The notes under the pieces: generated by a model
Seen by the model: only the letters and a program-made list of their open reading frames with translations
What the model was told of the DNA's origin: nothing
Databases searched by the model: none
Position numbers and translations under genes: made by a program
From: Chloroflexota bacterium
GTDB taxonomy: Bacteria; Chloroflexota; Ktedonobacteria; Ktedonobacterales; Ktedonobacteraceae
Assembly: GCA_005881495.1 (NCBI GenBank)
Contig: VBHI01000258.1
Span: forward strand, 1 to 12,631
Length of the DNA stretch: 12,631 nucleotides
Reading direction: 5' to 3'
In this document: piece after piece, positions 1 through 7,451 of the stretch
How positions within the stretch are numbered: position 1 is the stretch's first letter
Layout: each line of letters begins with the position of its first letter

Positions 1-683
1 TGTGCATTTCGAGAGCCATCCCATTGGTGCATCTCCACCAATGGGATCCAGCGGGCTTCTTGCCAACCCAGATGGGCATGGCTATTGACTAACCGTACGG
101 TGGCATGGGCCATATCTTGCCAATCCACCACACTGATGGTGGCCGGATCGAGAAAGATGCGCAAGGAAGAAGGAAGGGGCGTACCCATGGCGGCACACAG
201 CAGCCCTTTGATTGGCCCCACATGGGAAACAAGCACAATGGTCTGGGCTGAGTGCGCCAGCGCCAGTTGCTCAACGGCGGCACAGACGCGCCTCTGCATG
301 TCCGCAAAACGTTCACCTGTAGGAGGCGCAATCGCCAGATCTCGCTCCCATTCCTGTAGATGACGAGCATCTTGCGGACTGCGCGCAAGCACTTCGGCCC
401 GGCTCAACCCTTCCCAGGTGCCGAAATTGCATTCACGCAGTGCATCCAGCTTGAGTGCTTCAAGGGTATGGCGCTCTGCGATGGGGATGGCTGTCTGGTA
501 TGCACGTTGCAACGGGCTGCTATACACTGCCGCTACAGGGAAAATAGCTACTGCCTGCGCCAGTTGTAGCGCTTGCGCCTGCCCATGGGTACTTAATGGT
601 TCATCTTTCACTCCGATATAGCGGTAGTCGCGGTTGGCGAGCTTTTCGCCATGGCGGACGAGCAGAAGGCGTGTTGTTGGCAA
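1..683 (-). CDS. Histidine phosphatase (phosphoglycerate-mutase-like) family protein, C-terminus off window
   Basis: This frame reads open for 227 codons from a TTG at 681-683 to the window edge. It shows the histidine phosphatase signature: RHGE at residues 10-13 (His11 would be the phospho-accepting nucleophile), SPLQRAYQTA at 56-65 (Arg60 in the phosphate pocket), Glu84 in LRECNFGTWEGL, and the second catalytic His154 in LVSHVGP. The family removes or transfers phosphate on small metabolites; the substrate cannot be read from the sequence. The TTG start was chosen because AGGAG lies 8 nt upstream, an in-frame TGA closes the frame just before, and there is no ATG before the RHG motif. It is divergent from glgP with about 300 bp between them. 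The stop codon is not in the window. Family call firm, exact enzyme unknown. Confidence 0.85.
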   Translation of the reverse strand, partial: MPTTRLLLVRHGEKLANRDYRYIGVKDEPLSTHGQAQALQLAQAVAIFPVAAVYSSPLQRAYQTAIPIAERHTLEALKLDALRECNFGTWEGLSRAEVLARSPQDARHLQEWERDLAIAPPTGERFADMQRRVCAAVEQLALAHSAQTIVLVSHVGPIKGLLCAAMGTPLPSSLRIFLDPATISVVDWQDMAHATVRLVNSHAHLGWQEARWIPLVEMHQWDGSRNA

Positions 684-984
684 GAGGAGAACTCCTGGTG
701 ATCACTCTGCTGTATAGGCGGATTATACAACACGGGGTCAACGGAGTCTATCTCGCGGTACTGCTCTGCTCTCTTGATGGCCTTCAGCACGCTCCAATGC
801 TAGATTTGCTCACCACGCGTTGTTCGTGTTTGTTGTCCTATGTAGCCGTCTGTCGCATAGGGTTGCTGTCAACTTGGCTGTCAGTACCATAAGGTTGAGT
901 TGGCACCAGAGGCTCTTGTACATTCCGATTGGAAGGGCGAGACATGCCGCTGTGTGCTGAGGAAAGCCCTGCAGATTCCCCACA
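684..984. other. Divergent intergenic region, no gene seen
   Basis: About 300 bp between the divergent phosphatase and glgP genes. No frame gives a recognisable protein. It contains a 6-bp inverted repeat (CCTATG/CATAGG, 838-862) with a 13-nt loop, directly followed by a paired GCTGTCA motif at 865-883. The motif recurs at 11036 and is discussed in the findings. Confidence 0.6.
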
Positions 985-1013
985 TTGACCTTGACTCCTC
1001 AAAAAGATATACT
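985..1013 (+). promoter_or_regulatory. Sigma70-type promoter for glgP
   Basis: TTGACC (985-990) and TATACT (1008-1013) are separated by exactly 17 nt, close to the housekeeping consensus TTGACA-N17-TATAAT. Transcription would begin near 1020, downstream of the TTG at 985 and the ATG at 1015, which favours a GlgP start at 1063 (or 1081). Inferred from sequence only. Confidence 0.55.
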
Positions 1014-1062
1014 GATGACGGTAGAAGTTACTGGATCATCACGAGAGAAGGGCGTTTCCCTC

Positions 1063-3466
1063 ATGAAAGTTTTTGGCCGCATGACGGTCTTCCCGATCAT
1101 GCCCGCTCGCATCAGTCGCCTGTACGAACTGGCGTATAACTTGTGGTGGAGCTGGCATCCTGAAGCCCGCGCACTGTATAGAACACTCGACTCTGAGTTA
1201 TGGGACCGTGTGGGGCATAATCCTGTGCGGTTTCTCAGCGAAGTGGAACCGAAGCGGCTTGAAGAAGCTGCCCAACGCGAGGACTATCTGAAGGAGTACG
1301 GCAGTGTACTCCGGGATTTTGACCATTATATGAACCCCCGCCCCGAAGATACCTGGTTCACGACAACCTACCCGGAACTGACCAACCACGTCATTGCCTA
1401 TTTCTCAGCAGAATTTGGCATAAACGAAGCTTTGCCCATCTATTCTGGTGGTCTAGGTATCCTTGCGGGCGATCATTGTAAAGAGGCCAGCGATCTCGGA
1501 CTCCCCTTCGTCGGCGTTGGATTTTTGTATCCGCAGGGGTATTTCCGCCAGCACATTACCCGTGAGGGCGTCCAGGAAGCATTTTACGACAAGTTACACT
1601 TTTCTGAGGCTCCTGCCGTGCCAGCATGCGGCCCGGATGGCAATGAGGTCATGATTAGCGTCGATCTTCCTGGCCGCAGAATTCATGCCAAGGCATGGAA
1701 GATCCAGGTTGGGCGCGTTCCCCTGTATTTGATGGATACCGATGTAGCACCAAATGCTCCTGCCGACCGCGAGCTTTCCGCCCGCCTGTATGGGGGAGAT
1801 CGCGAGATGCGTATCTCCCAGGATCTGAACGAGGGCCATGCGGCATTCCTGAACCTGGAACGCTGTAGAGAGCTCGTTGCTTCCGGTTTGAGCTTTAACG
1901 AAGCTCGAGAAGCTGTGGTAGCAAACTCGTTGTTCACCACTCATACACCTGTACCAGCAGGGAACGATACCTTTAGTTTTGATTTGATTGATCAGTACTT
2001 CGGTTCCTACTGGAGACAACTGGGACTGAGGCGCGAACAGTTTATGGATATTGCACGCGAGGATCATGGTTGGGGTCCCACCTATGGTATGACCGTCCTT
2101 GCGCTGCGCCTCACTGGCTCCCATAATGGCGTAAGTGCATTACATGGAGCTGTATCGCGCAAGATGTGGCAGTTCCTCTGGCCAGGCATTGATGCCGATG
2201 AGGTCCCCATTGAATACATCACTAACGGCATCCATACCTTCACCTGGGTCGCCCCGGAGATGAATGTGCTGTTTGGTCGCTATCTTGATAGCGATTGGGG
2301 CAAAGACGTTGATCAGCAAGAGTTCTGGGATGAGCATATTGCAAACATTCCCGACGAGGAACTCTGGAACGTCCACATGCGGCGCAAACAGGCTCTTGTT
2401 GACTATACCCGTCGCCGCTTACGATGGCAGCATCTCCGCCTGGGGGAAGGGTCTGTCCAGATGACTGAGTTCGAGAGTATGCTCGATCCCAACGCCTTCG
2501 TCATCGGCTTTGCTCGCCGTTTTGCCACTTATAAGCGTGCAACTCTGATCTTCCGGGATCCTGAGCGACTCGCTCGTATTCTGAACCATCCTGATCGGCC
2601 TGTCCAGATTGTCTTTGCAGGCAAGGCCCACCCTGCCGACGAACCTGGGAAAGCCTTGATCCAGCAGGTTTACCGCTTCTCTCGCAGCGATCAGTTCAGA
2701 GGAAAAGTTGTATTCCTGGAGTACCAGCGGGCAGAAAGCCGCCCTCAACGGACAGCCAAATTGCAGCATCCTTGATGGTTGGTGGGCCGAGGGCTACAAC
2801 GGTAAAAATGGCTGGGCCATTGGAGAAGAGCGCGAATATCACGATCCAGAGGTACAGGCTGAGGCTGATAGTCTTTCCCTCTATCAAGTGCTAGAAGAGC
2901 AGATTATTCCGGCCTACTATGATCGTGGCCCTGATAACCTCCCCCATGGTTGGATAGCCGTGATGAAGGAGGCCATCCGCACTTGCGCTCCTGCATTCAG
3001 CATGCGCCGTATGGTAAAGGAATACACGACTCGCTTCTACGTTCCTGACATCCGGGCTGGCATCAAAATGGAGGAGAGTCGATACGAAGAGGCACGCGTC
3101 CTGGCCAGCTGGAAAGAGCATGTCCGGCAGCACTGGTCGACGCTAGAACTCCTTGCAGAGGGGCTTCGTGATGGACAACTTAGCCTTGGCGAGGGCGTTG
3201 ACGTCAGCGCCTGGGTTCGCACTGATGACCTGCAAAAGGAGGACCTGGCCGTTGAACTGGTCTATGGAGAGGCACGCGACGACCTGATTCTGCCCGATCA
3301 AACTCTCCCAATGAACTACATCAAGAAAGAATCAGATGGCTCCATGCGCTATGCTGTTCATCTGCGACCCTCTGAGACCGGCAGCGTGGGCTATGGTGTG
3401 CGCGTCCTGCCCACCCATCCTGCCCTTCCCAGGAAATATGATATGGGATTGGTACGGTGGGCATAG
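1063..3466 (+). pseudogene. glgP: Alpha-glucan phosphorylase (DUF3417-type GlgP), broken by two internal deletions
   Basis: The N-terminus (FPIMPARISRLYELAYNLWW) is the DUF3417-type start of bacterial maltodextrin/alpha-glucan phosphorylases, which release glucose-1-phosphate from alpha-1,4-glucans with phosphate and pyridoxal phosphate. The ATG at 1063 has AGAAGGG upstream and follows the promoter; 1081 is an alternative. The frame runs to about 2721 (FRGKVVFLE), then coding continues one frame over from 2723 (TSGQKAALNG) to the TAG at 3464-3466, ending in the family-typical GLVRWA. From memory of the family, about 30 residues (the NYDMNLARYL...RRPLEASG stretch) are missing at this junction, immediately before the expected PLP-binding Lys (codon 2735-2737). 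A second, in-frame gap of about 23 residues occurs near 1821-1825, where MRISQ runs directly into LNEGHAAF. With both gaps in the active-site half, an active enzyme is unlikely. Gap sizes are estimates. Confidence 0.85.
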
Positions 3467-3475
3467 GAGTTTTGT

Positions 3476-3564
3476 GGTTTCTGTCGCAAAAACTCGCCCT
3501 GGAATACAAGGTGCCTGCGCGGTTGGAAATGGCCAGAGATGGGCGCGATCAGCCGAAAGAAAAC
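3476..3564 (-). pseudogene. IS6-family transposase remnant #1, C-terminal fragment plus terminal repeat
   Basis: The minus strand encodes PISGHFQPRRHL, the C-terminal motif of IS6/IS26-type transposases. It ends in a terminal-repeat-like sequence whose inward-reading form begins GGTTTCTGTCGCAAAAAC at 3476, comparable with GGTTCTGTTGCAAAAA of the intact IS6 copy ending at 7451. It lies about 10 bp downstream of the glgP stop. It is the distal part of the same transposase whose N-terminal part lies at 4979-5432; the IS256-like element at 3565-4970 separates them. Read across the excised insertion, the frame gives KSVGQVQRFLSA followed, after a small frameshift, by PISGHFQPRRH, as expected for the family. 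Confidence 0.7.
3557..3564. repeat. Target-site duplication, left copy
   Basis: AAGAAAAC immediately precedes the left terminal inverted repeat of the IS256-like element and is repeated exactly at 4971-4978. An 8-bp duplication is usual for IS256-group elements. Confidence 0.9.
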
Positions 3565-3593
3565 GGTAGCGTATCCTTTGCTAAGGGTTGAGA
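3565..3593 (+). repeat. Left terminal inverted repeat of the IS256-like element
   Basis: 29 bp starting GGTAGCGTATCCTTTGCTAA. It matches the inverse of 4942-4970 with one mismatch (T versus C at the 13th position). The transposase stop (TAG, 3581-3583) lies within it. Confidence 0.9.
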
Positions 3594-4843
3594 TTCAGGA
3601 AGTCGAAATAGAGCGAGTGAGAGGTTTCCCACCACGTTTGCTTCGACCAACGAGCATTGAGCCGTTTGACCTGGATATAAATGGCCACCTCTGCCCCTCT
3701 CGAACTGCCAAAGCAACACACCTGGCGAAACTTGCGCCGCAACTCCCGGTTGGTGCGCTCCAACAGCGAGGTAGTGCGGATGAGCTCGCGTGCCACCCCA
3801 TCCAACGCTGAGTTCGCGATGGTCTGCTCAAAATCACGCTCGAGCGTCGCTACAGCGGATGGCGGGTTCGCGCTCGCCATGTATTGGCAAAGGCCGCCAA
3901 ACGCTGCTTCGCTTCCTGGGCACTCTCGGCTTGATAAATGGTACTGGCCTGCTCCATGAGCTGCTTCCTCGTTTCCTTGTTCGCCTCCCCTTTGAGTTCC
4001 TCCCGGCACTTGTCCGCCACATTGCGCAGTTGGTGAAAAATGCAGCGTTGCTCGAGTACCGTGGTTCCATACACCCAGGCGATGGCCTCTCCTCACTCGC
4101 CACAGCCATCGCGGATCACCGCCTGCAGCCCCTTCTCTGGGCGCAGGCCCCGTTTCCACAACCGATGTACAAACGGCTCCCACGCCGCTTTGCTCTCCCC
4201 ATCGGCGACTTGCCAATCCAGGATCTCCCGCTTGCCACTGCCATCCGTCCACAATCCCAGCGCGACCAGCACCACCACCTTCTTTCCCTTGCGCTTCGCG
4301 CGCGAGCCTTCGCAGCGGCTCAATCTGATTGATGCGGTCGTTGATGGTGCGTAAGCCCACACTGCTGCCCAACAGCGCACTCCATTGTTGGCTCAAGTGG
4401 CGTAGACTTTGGCACAGGCCACTGCCAAAGAGCACCTGCTGATCCAGATCCAGCCAAAAGCGCCGATACTTCTCCAGGATGGTGTAGTGGCAGATCACAT
4501 CGTGTCCACAGCATTGACACTCCAGCATCGGCACTTGCAGTCCCTCCACATGCCCCCAGCCCGTCTCTAACGCGCGCCTATAATGCCCATCTCGCGTGAA
4601 GTGGTTCGCATCTCGACAGCCACAATTTCCACACGGCCAATCGATCTCGCGGGCTTGTCCGCCCACCCGCCGGGGCTCCCGTTTCCCTCGCCCCAGTTTG
4701 ACGGTCAGTTCTGCTTCACAAAACTCCGAAAGCCTCGGCTTGATCGCTCCGAGGGCTGCCTCTTGCATTTGCTTTTGCACTCCTTGGATGATCGCCTTGC
4801 GTTCCTCTCCCTTCAGTTTTCCCGCCACAAATTGTATACTCAT
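3581..4843 (-). pseudogene. IS256-family transposase, variant Zn-binding type, disrupted
   Basis: The start ATG at 4841-4843 follows AAGGAG about 10 nt upstream. The N-terminal third carries a zinc-binding region (CGNCGC, then CQCCG) absent from classical IS256 transposases, followed by a helical region ending INDRINQIEPL near 4315. Coding then continues in another frame (about 4300 to 3860) with KGKKVVVLVALGLWTDGSG, VIRDGCGE and EQRCIFHQLRNVADKC, and returns to the first frame near 3860 for ATLERDFEQTIA and the mutator-type motif LIRTTSLLERTNRELRR. The first junction appears to be a deletion that removes the segment normally holding the first catalytic aspartate (an FDG-type motif); the second is a shift of about one base. 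The DDE active site is therefore incomplete and the gene is judged non-functional. Confidence 0.85.
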
Positions 4844-4941
4844 CGTGCTGATTGCTCCTTGTTGTAGATTTGATCGCTATCAACTACTCTACCACGTGGA
4901 AGCTCTTCAGCTTTCTTTTTTCTCCTTCTCTCCCCCTTTTT

Positions 4942-4970
4942 TCTCAACCCTTAGCAAGGGATACGCTACC
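4942..4970 (-). repeat. Right terminal inverted repeat of the IS256-like element
   Basis: Ends ...GGGATACGCTACC and is the inverse of 3565-3593 with one mismatch. A pyrimidine-rich run (about 4911-4941) lies just inside it, upstream of the transposase start. Confidence 0.9.
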
Positions 4971-4978
4971 AAGAAAAC
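4971..4978. repeat. Target-site duplication, right copy
   Basis: AAGAAAAC directly abuts the right inverted repeat and matches 3557-3564 exactly. Confidence 0.9.
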
Positions 4979-5432
4979 GCTGTACTTGACCTACCGATTT
5001 GCATTTCCAGCTTATCAGTGATGATCACGCGTGGCACAGACTACAGCCTTTTGAGCCGTTTCCGAAAGAATCTTTGGCTGCTTGTTTGTTGCGTCGGCTC
5101 TGCACAAGGATGTCCAGCACGTTGCCGTCCTGATCCACCGCTCGCCACAAGGAATACTTCTTCCCACGAATCGTGAGCACCACCTCATCCCTGGGCCATT
5201 TGTCTCCACAGCGAGGACGACGGTGGCGCAGTTCATTGGCGTAGGTTGGCCAAATTTCAGGCACCACTGCCGAACCGTTTCAGAGGGGAGCACGACGCCT
5301 CGCTGTGCCAGGAGTTCCTCGACCGTACCGAAAACTGAGCGAGAAGCGGAAATACCGCCAGACGCAGTGGCTGATGATTTCAGGTGGGAAGCGGTATCCT
5401 TTGTCATTGGGAACAGATTGGTGTGTTTTCAT
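4979..5432 (-). pseudogene. IS6-family transposase remnant #1, N-terminal and central part
   Basis: An ATG at 5430-5432 opens a frame reading KGYRFPPEIISHCVWRYFRF and SLSFR. Coding then shifts one frame for VEELLAQRGVVLPSETVRQW, and shifts back near 5258 for PTYANELRHRRPRCGDKW, DEVVLTIRGKKYSLWRAVDQ (first catalytic Asp in DEVV) and DILVQSRRNKQAAK. After that there is another shift, an in-frame TAG, and RVIITDKL with the second Asp. The next readable piece is KSVGQVQRFLSA, so the normal 35-40 residues carrying the catalytic Glu are missing near 5015. At least three frameshifts, a nonsense codon and a deletion mark an old, dead copy. It is continued at 3476-3564 beyond the nested IS. Confidence 0.85.
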
Positions 5433-5528
5433 GAGACCATTCTACCATACTATCCTACTTCTCTCGCCAAGTTGACTTCTCATCAAGACAGGCGGAATCA
5501 TCCTTTCCAGTCAGGTGGGGAGTCGCCA

Positions 5529-5563
5529 CGCACCATTGCCAAGGGGAGACCAAAGATGGTGCG
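5529..5563. repeat. 8-bp perfect inverted repeat, 19-nt loop
   Basis: CGCACCAT (5529-5536) and ATGGTGCG (5556-5563) are perfectly complementary. An outer pairing GGTGGGG (5514-5520) with CTCCACC (5580-5586) encloses it, so the region could form a two-level stem. No adjoining gene explains it; role unknown. Confidence 0.5.
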
Positions 5564-5705
5564 TACAGATCGAATCCTGCTCCACCTTCAGGCGAACCGA
5601 GGAGAGCCTTTCTCAGGCTTCTTCACACCAGCAGACTGTTTCCTCATCAGGACTGAATGCTTCCCTCTGTCTGAGAGCAAAGTGCCTGTGGCTGGTTCCG
5701 ACACG

Positions 5706-5749
5706 GGTTCTCCCTGCACTGCTCCCGCAAGGCTCAAGCAGGCAGAACC
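5706..5749 (-). terminator. Imperfect hairpin downstream of the SCP2 gene
   Basis: GGTTCTCCCTGC (5706-5717) and GCAGGCAGAACC (5738-5749) pair at 11 of 12 positions around a 20-nt loop, starting 12 bp beyond the SCP2 gene stop. There is no T-tract on the minus strand, so an intrinsic terminator is only a candidate role; transcript-end stabilisation is equally possible. Confidence 0.35.
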
Positions 5750-5760
5750 GCTTCATGTTC

Positions 5761-6477
5761 TTACGAAGCGTCCGGAGGGAGTTGTCGTTTTGGTCCATGG
5801 GAATACACAGCAAGTTGGTCAATGAAAGCAGAACCCTCAAAATGGAAGATATCGATGGCCAGATCTTTGGCTAACGCTTCACGCAGCAAGGAGACTTTGA
5901 GACTATCAGCAGCAGATGGCGGACCTCCCTGCCAAATGATAAAGCTTTCTATATTATACGTGAAGACCTCGGTGATCTGTACCCCGCCGAAGGTGTCCCT
6001 CATCGAGACACAATCGACCCATCCAGTCGTGAAGAGGATGTTCGCTTGTGGGAGCTGTGGGCTTTGCCTTTCACGGATCTCTGGCTTGTCTTCTGGGGAA
6101 GCAATCTGTCTCAGGAGGCGTCTGCCCAGTTTCACGTCGCCACGCACCCTCATCTTTCCTTGGACAAAGGCCTCGAACGGAGCAAGAGAGCCTGCCAGAA
6201 TCTCCCGCCATATGTGGACGTGCGTAATCAGCTCGAAGTCCGGGTGATCTCGCTTCTCAGCTTGAACCGTCGAGCCATTGGGCGTAAGTTCGAGGCACCA
6301 AGACCGGTCCTTTTCCCCATCAAGAAGTTGGACTTGAAACGTGATCGGTGTTTCATACGTGGCCAGCGCTTGGGCGATCCGACGAAAACTCCCATCCAGT
6401 CCCTCCTCGGGTGAATCTTGCGTCACATTGCGCAACCTGAAAGAATAATGTGATAGCCATCTGTCAGAAGAAGTCAT
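5761..6477 (-). CDS. SCP2 sterol-carrier-domain protein
   Basis: 238 residues. Residues about 31-126 fit the SCP2 (sterol carrier protein 2) fold: ITFQVQLLDG, WCLELTPNGSTVQ, the DHPDFELITHVHIWREILAG stretch and PFEAFVQGKMRVRGDVKLGRRL are the typical order of strands and the hydrophobic-pocket helix. SCP2 domains bind lipids or other hydrophobic ligands. Residues 135-238 (including FTTGWVDCVSMRDTFGGVQI) match nothing I recognise and may be a second ligand or sensor domain. There is no signal peptide, so it is probably cytoplasmic. The ATG at 6475-6477 has a strong AGGAGGTG 8 nt upstream. It stands alone between IS remnants and may owe part of its expression to the adjacent IS6 end. Confidence 0.8.
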   Translation of the reverse strand: MTSSDRWLSHYSFRLRNVTQDSPEEGLDGSFRRIAQALATYETPITFQVQLLDGEKDRSWCLELTPNGSTVQAEKRDHPDFELITHVHIWREILAGSLAPFEAFVQGKMRVRGDVKLGRRLLRQIASPEDKPEIRERQSPQLPQANILFTTGWVDCVSMRDTFGGVQITEVFTYNIESFIIWQGGPPSAADSLKVSLLREALAKDLAIDIFHFEGSAFIDQLAVYSHGPKRQLPPDAS

Positions 6478-6515
6478 GTTCCTCTCACCTCCTAAGAAAA
6501 TCGCGGAATGTCTTC

Positions 6516-6542
6516 AAGATAGGTCTAGTGGCTGTGTTGCAA
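6516..6542 (-). promoter_or_regulatory. Possible hybrid promoter from the IS6 terminal repeat into the SCP2 gene
   Basis: On the minus strand, TTGCAA inside the IS6 terminal repeat (6537-6542) is followed after 15 nt by TATCTT (6516-6521), about 40 bp upstream of the SCP2 start. IS26, of the same family, is known to supply a TTGCAA -35 box to neighbouring genes. The spacer here is short, so this is a weak candidate. Confidence 0.25.
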
Positions 6543-7451
6543 AAACTGACGGGGAAACGCGATGGGCGGTGAAGCCTCACTTCCTGTTCAGCTTAGGCTG
6601 TCACTCCAAACAGGCTGGCGATGAAGGCGATCTGCCCTAGGATGTCCCCTGTTTCCACGCCACGCATTTGCCCTTTCCTCACCATGTTCATGACCTCATA
6701 TCCTTGTAACGTGTTCCAGGCGGTCTCATAGGAAAAGAAGCCCAGCCCTGGTTTGACGCGTCGTTTGATGAAGCGGTGATCTTGTTCGACCATGTTGTTT
6801 AAGTATTTGACCTGCCTCAGTTCGACTGACTCGGGAAGTGTTCCGTTGACTTTGAGGTCGGCAATGGCTTTGGGATAGGCCGCATTCTTATCCACGTTAA
6901 TCGCGCGAGGAGCCGACGGGGTCGGGTTGGGGTCAGCCGCAGCCGTGGGCTGGGCCACCGGCTCCTGGACCGGACGCCCTTGAGGCGCTGAAACAGCCGT
7001 GGCGTGCAGCGCTTTGAGGAAGAAACGTTGGGCCGCCTCGGCATCGCGCGTCGGGCTCAAGAGAAACTCGAGCGTGTTCCCGTCGGAATCGACCACCCGG
7101 TAGAGGTACGTCCACGTTCCTTTGATCTTGATGTAGGTTTCATCCACTCTCCAGGAGTCATTGGTGGCTTTGAGGTGAGGTCGACAGCGCATTTCGAGTT
7201 CTGGAGCATAGTGCTGCACCCAGCGGTAGATGGTGGTATGGTCCACCTGCAGTCCCTGTTCCCGCATCATTTCCTCCAGGTCGCGATAGCTGAGCGAGTA
7301 GTGAAGGTACCAGCGGACACACAAGAGAATGATCTCGGCTTCGAAATGGCGCCATTTGAACGGGTTCGGCTGGTTCATGAAGGAAACTCCTCTACTGCTT
7401 CTTGACTAGAAGTAGAGCTTACCATATCATCGCCTTTTTTGCAACAGAACC
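6530..7451 (-). mobile_element. IS6-family insertion sequence #2, apparently intact, 922 bp
   Basis: Terminal repeats are GGCTGTGTTGCAAAAA at 6530-6545 and, inverted, GGTTCTGTTGCAAAAA at 7436-7451, matching at 14 of 16 positions and of the IS6/IS26 type. They enclose a single full-length transposase gene. The 8-bp flanks (GGTCTAGT, CCTTTATA) do not match, so no target duplication is visible. That is expected if the element took part in the cointegrate or deletion events typical of IS6 elements. Confidence 0.8.
6593..7378 (-). CDS. IS6-family DDE transposase, full length
   Basis: 261 residues with an N-terminal helix-turn-helix region (SLSYRDLEEMMREQGLQVDH, about 28-47) and a complete DDE catalytic set: Asp79 in WRVDETYIK, Asp163 in INVDKNAAYP and Glu199 in VEQDHRFIKRR, with 35 residues between the last two. 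The ATG at 7376-7378 has AGAGGAG 8 nt upstream. Between the first and second Asp lies an unusual segment, about 128-158, rich in Pro, Ala and Gln (QGRPVQEPVAQPTAAADPNP), which lengthens the D-D spacing relative to IS26. The enzyme makes replicative or conservative cointegrates at its terminal repeats. Nothing in the reading frame looks damaged, so this is the only IS6 copy here likely to be active. Confidence 0.92.
   Translation of the reverse strand: MNQPNPFKWRHFEAEIILLCVRWYLHYSLSYRDLEEMMREQGLQVDHTTIYRWVQHYAPELEMRCRPHLKATNDSWRVDETYIKIKGTWTYLYRVVDSDGNTLEFLLSPTRDAEAAQRFFLKALHATAVSAPQGRPVQEPVAQPTAAADPNPTPSAPRAINVDKNAAYPKAIADLKVNGTLPESVELRQVKYLNNMVEQDHRFIKRRVKPGLGFFSYETAWNTLQGYEVMNMVRKGQMRGVETGDILGQIAFIASLFGVTA

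Larger units (their letters stand above)
3565..4970 (-). mobile_element. IS256-like insertion sequence (variant Zn-binding type), complete ends, 1406 bp
   Basis: The element is bounded by 29-bp terminal inverted repeats, 3565-3593 and 4942-4970, which begin GGTAGCGTATCC at each outer end and differ at one position. It is flanked by the 8-bp direct repeat AAGAAAAC. The single transposase gene on the minus strand ends inside the left repeat. Removing the element and one repeat copy restores the sequence of the older IS6-family transposase, so this is a nested insertion. The ends look fresh although the transposase inside is broken, so any movement would need a transposase supplied in trans. Confidence 0.9.
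3476..5450 (-). mobile_element. Degenerate IS6-family element #1, host of the nested IS256-like element
   Basis: One terminal repeat is recognisable at 3476-3492 (GGTTTCTGTCGCAAAAA). The matching end upstream of the transposase start, expected somewhere in 5433-5520, is not recognisable, so the right limit is approximate and the end is probably lost. The footprint shrinks to about 570 bp when the nested element is removed, shorter than the 922-bp intact copy at 6530-7451, in agreement with the internal deletion. Confidence 0.65.
5433..5760. other. Intergenic stretch without a recognisable gene
   Basis: About 330 bp between the IS6 remnant and the SCP2 gene. Open frames exist on both strands but none resembles a known protein. 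It contains two notable inverted repeats, 5529-5563 and 5706-5749, listed separately. Confidence 0.5.

Noticed and set aside
1594..2124. 176-codon open frame on the minus strand
   Set aside because: It is antisense to glgP, where the plus frame carries clear phosphorylase motifs.
3790..4332. 180-codon open frame on the plus strand
   Set aside because: It lies opposite the IS256-like transposase and encodes no recognisable motif; it is a shadow of the coding strand.
5514..5587. Possible tRNA: 7-bp outer stem, 73-nt length, TCGAAT near the 3' part
   Set aside because: Position 8 is not T, no 5-bp T-stem forms around TCGAAT, and the strong internal 8-bp stem is incompatible with D and anticodon arms.
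5082..5825. 247-codon open frame on the plus strand
   Set aside because: It runs opposite the IS6 remnant and into the SCP2 gene; its translation shows no family features.
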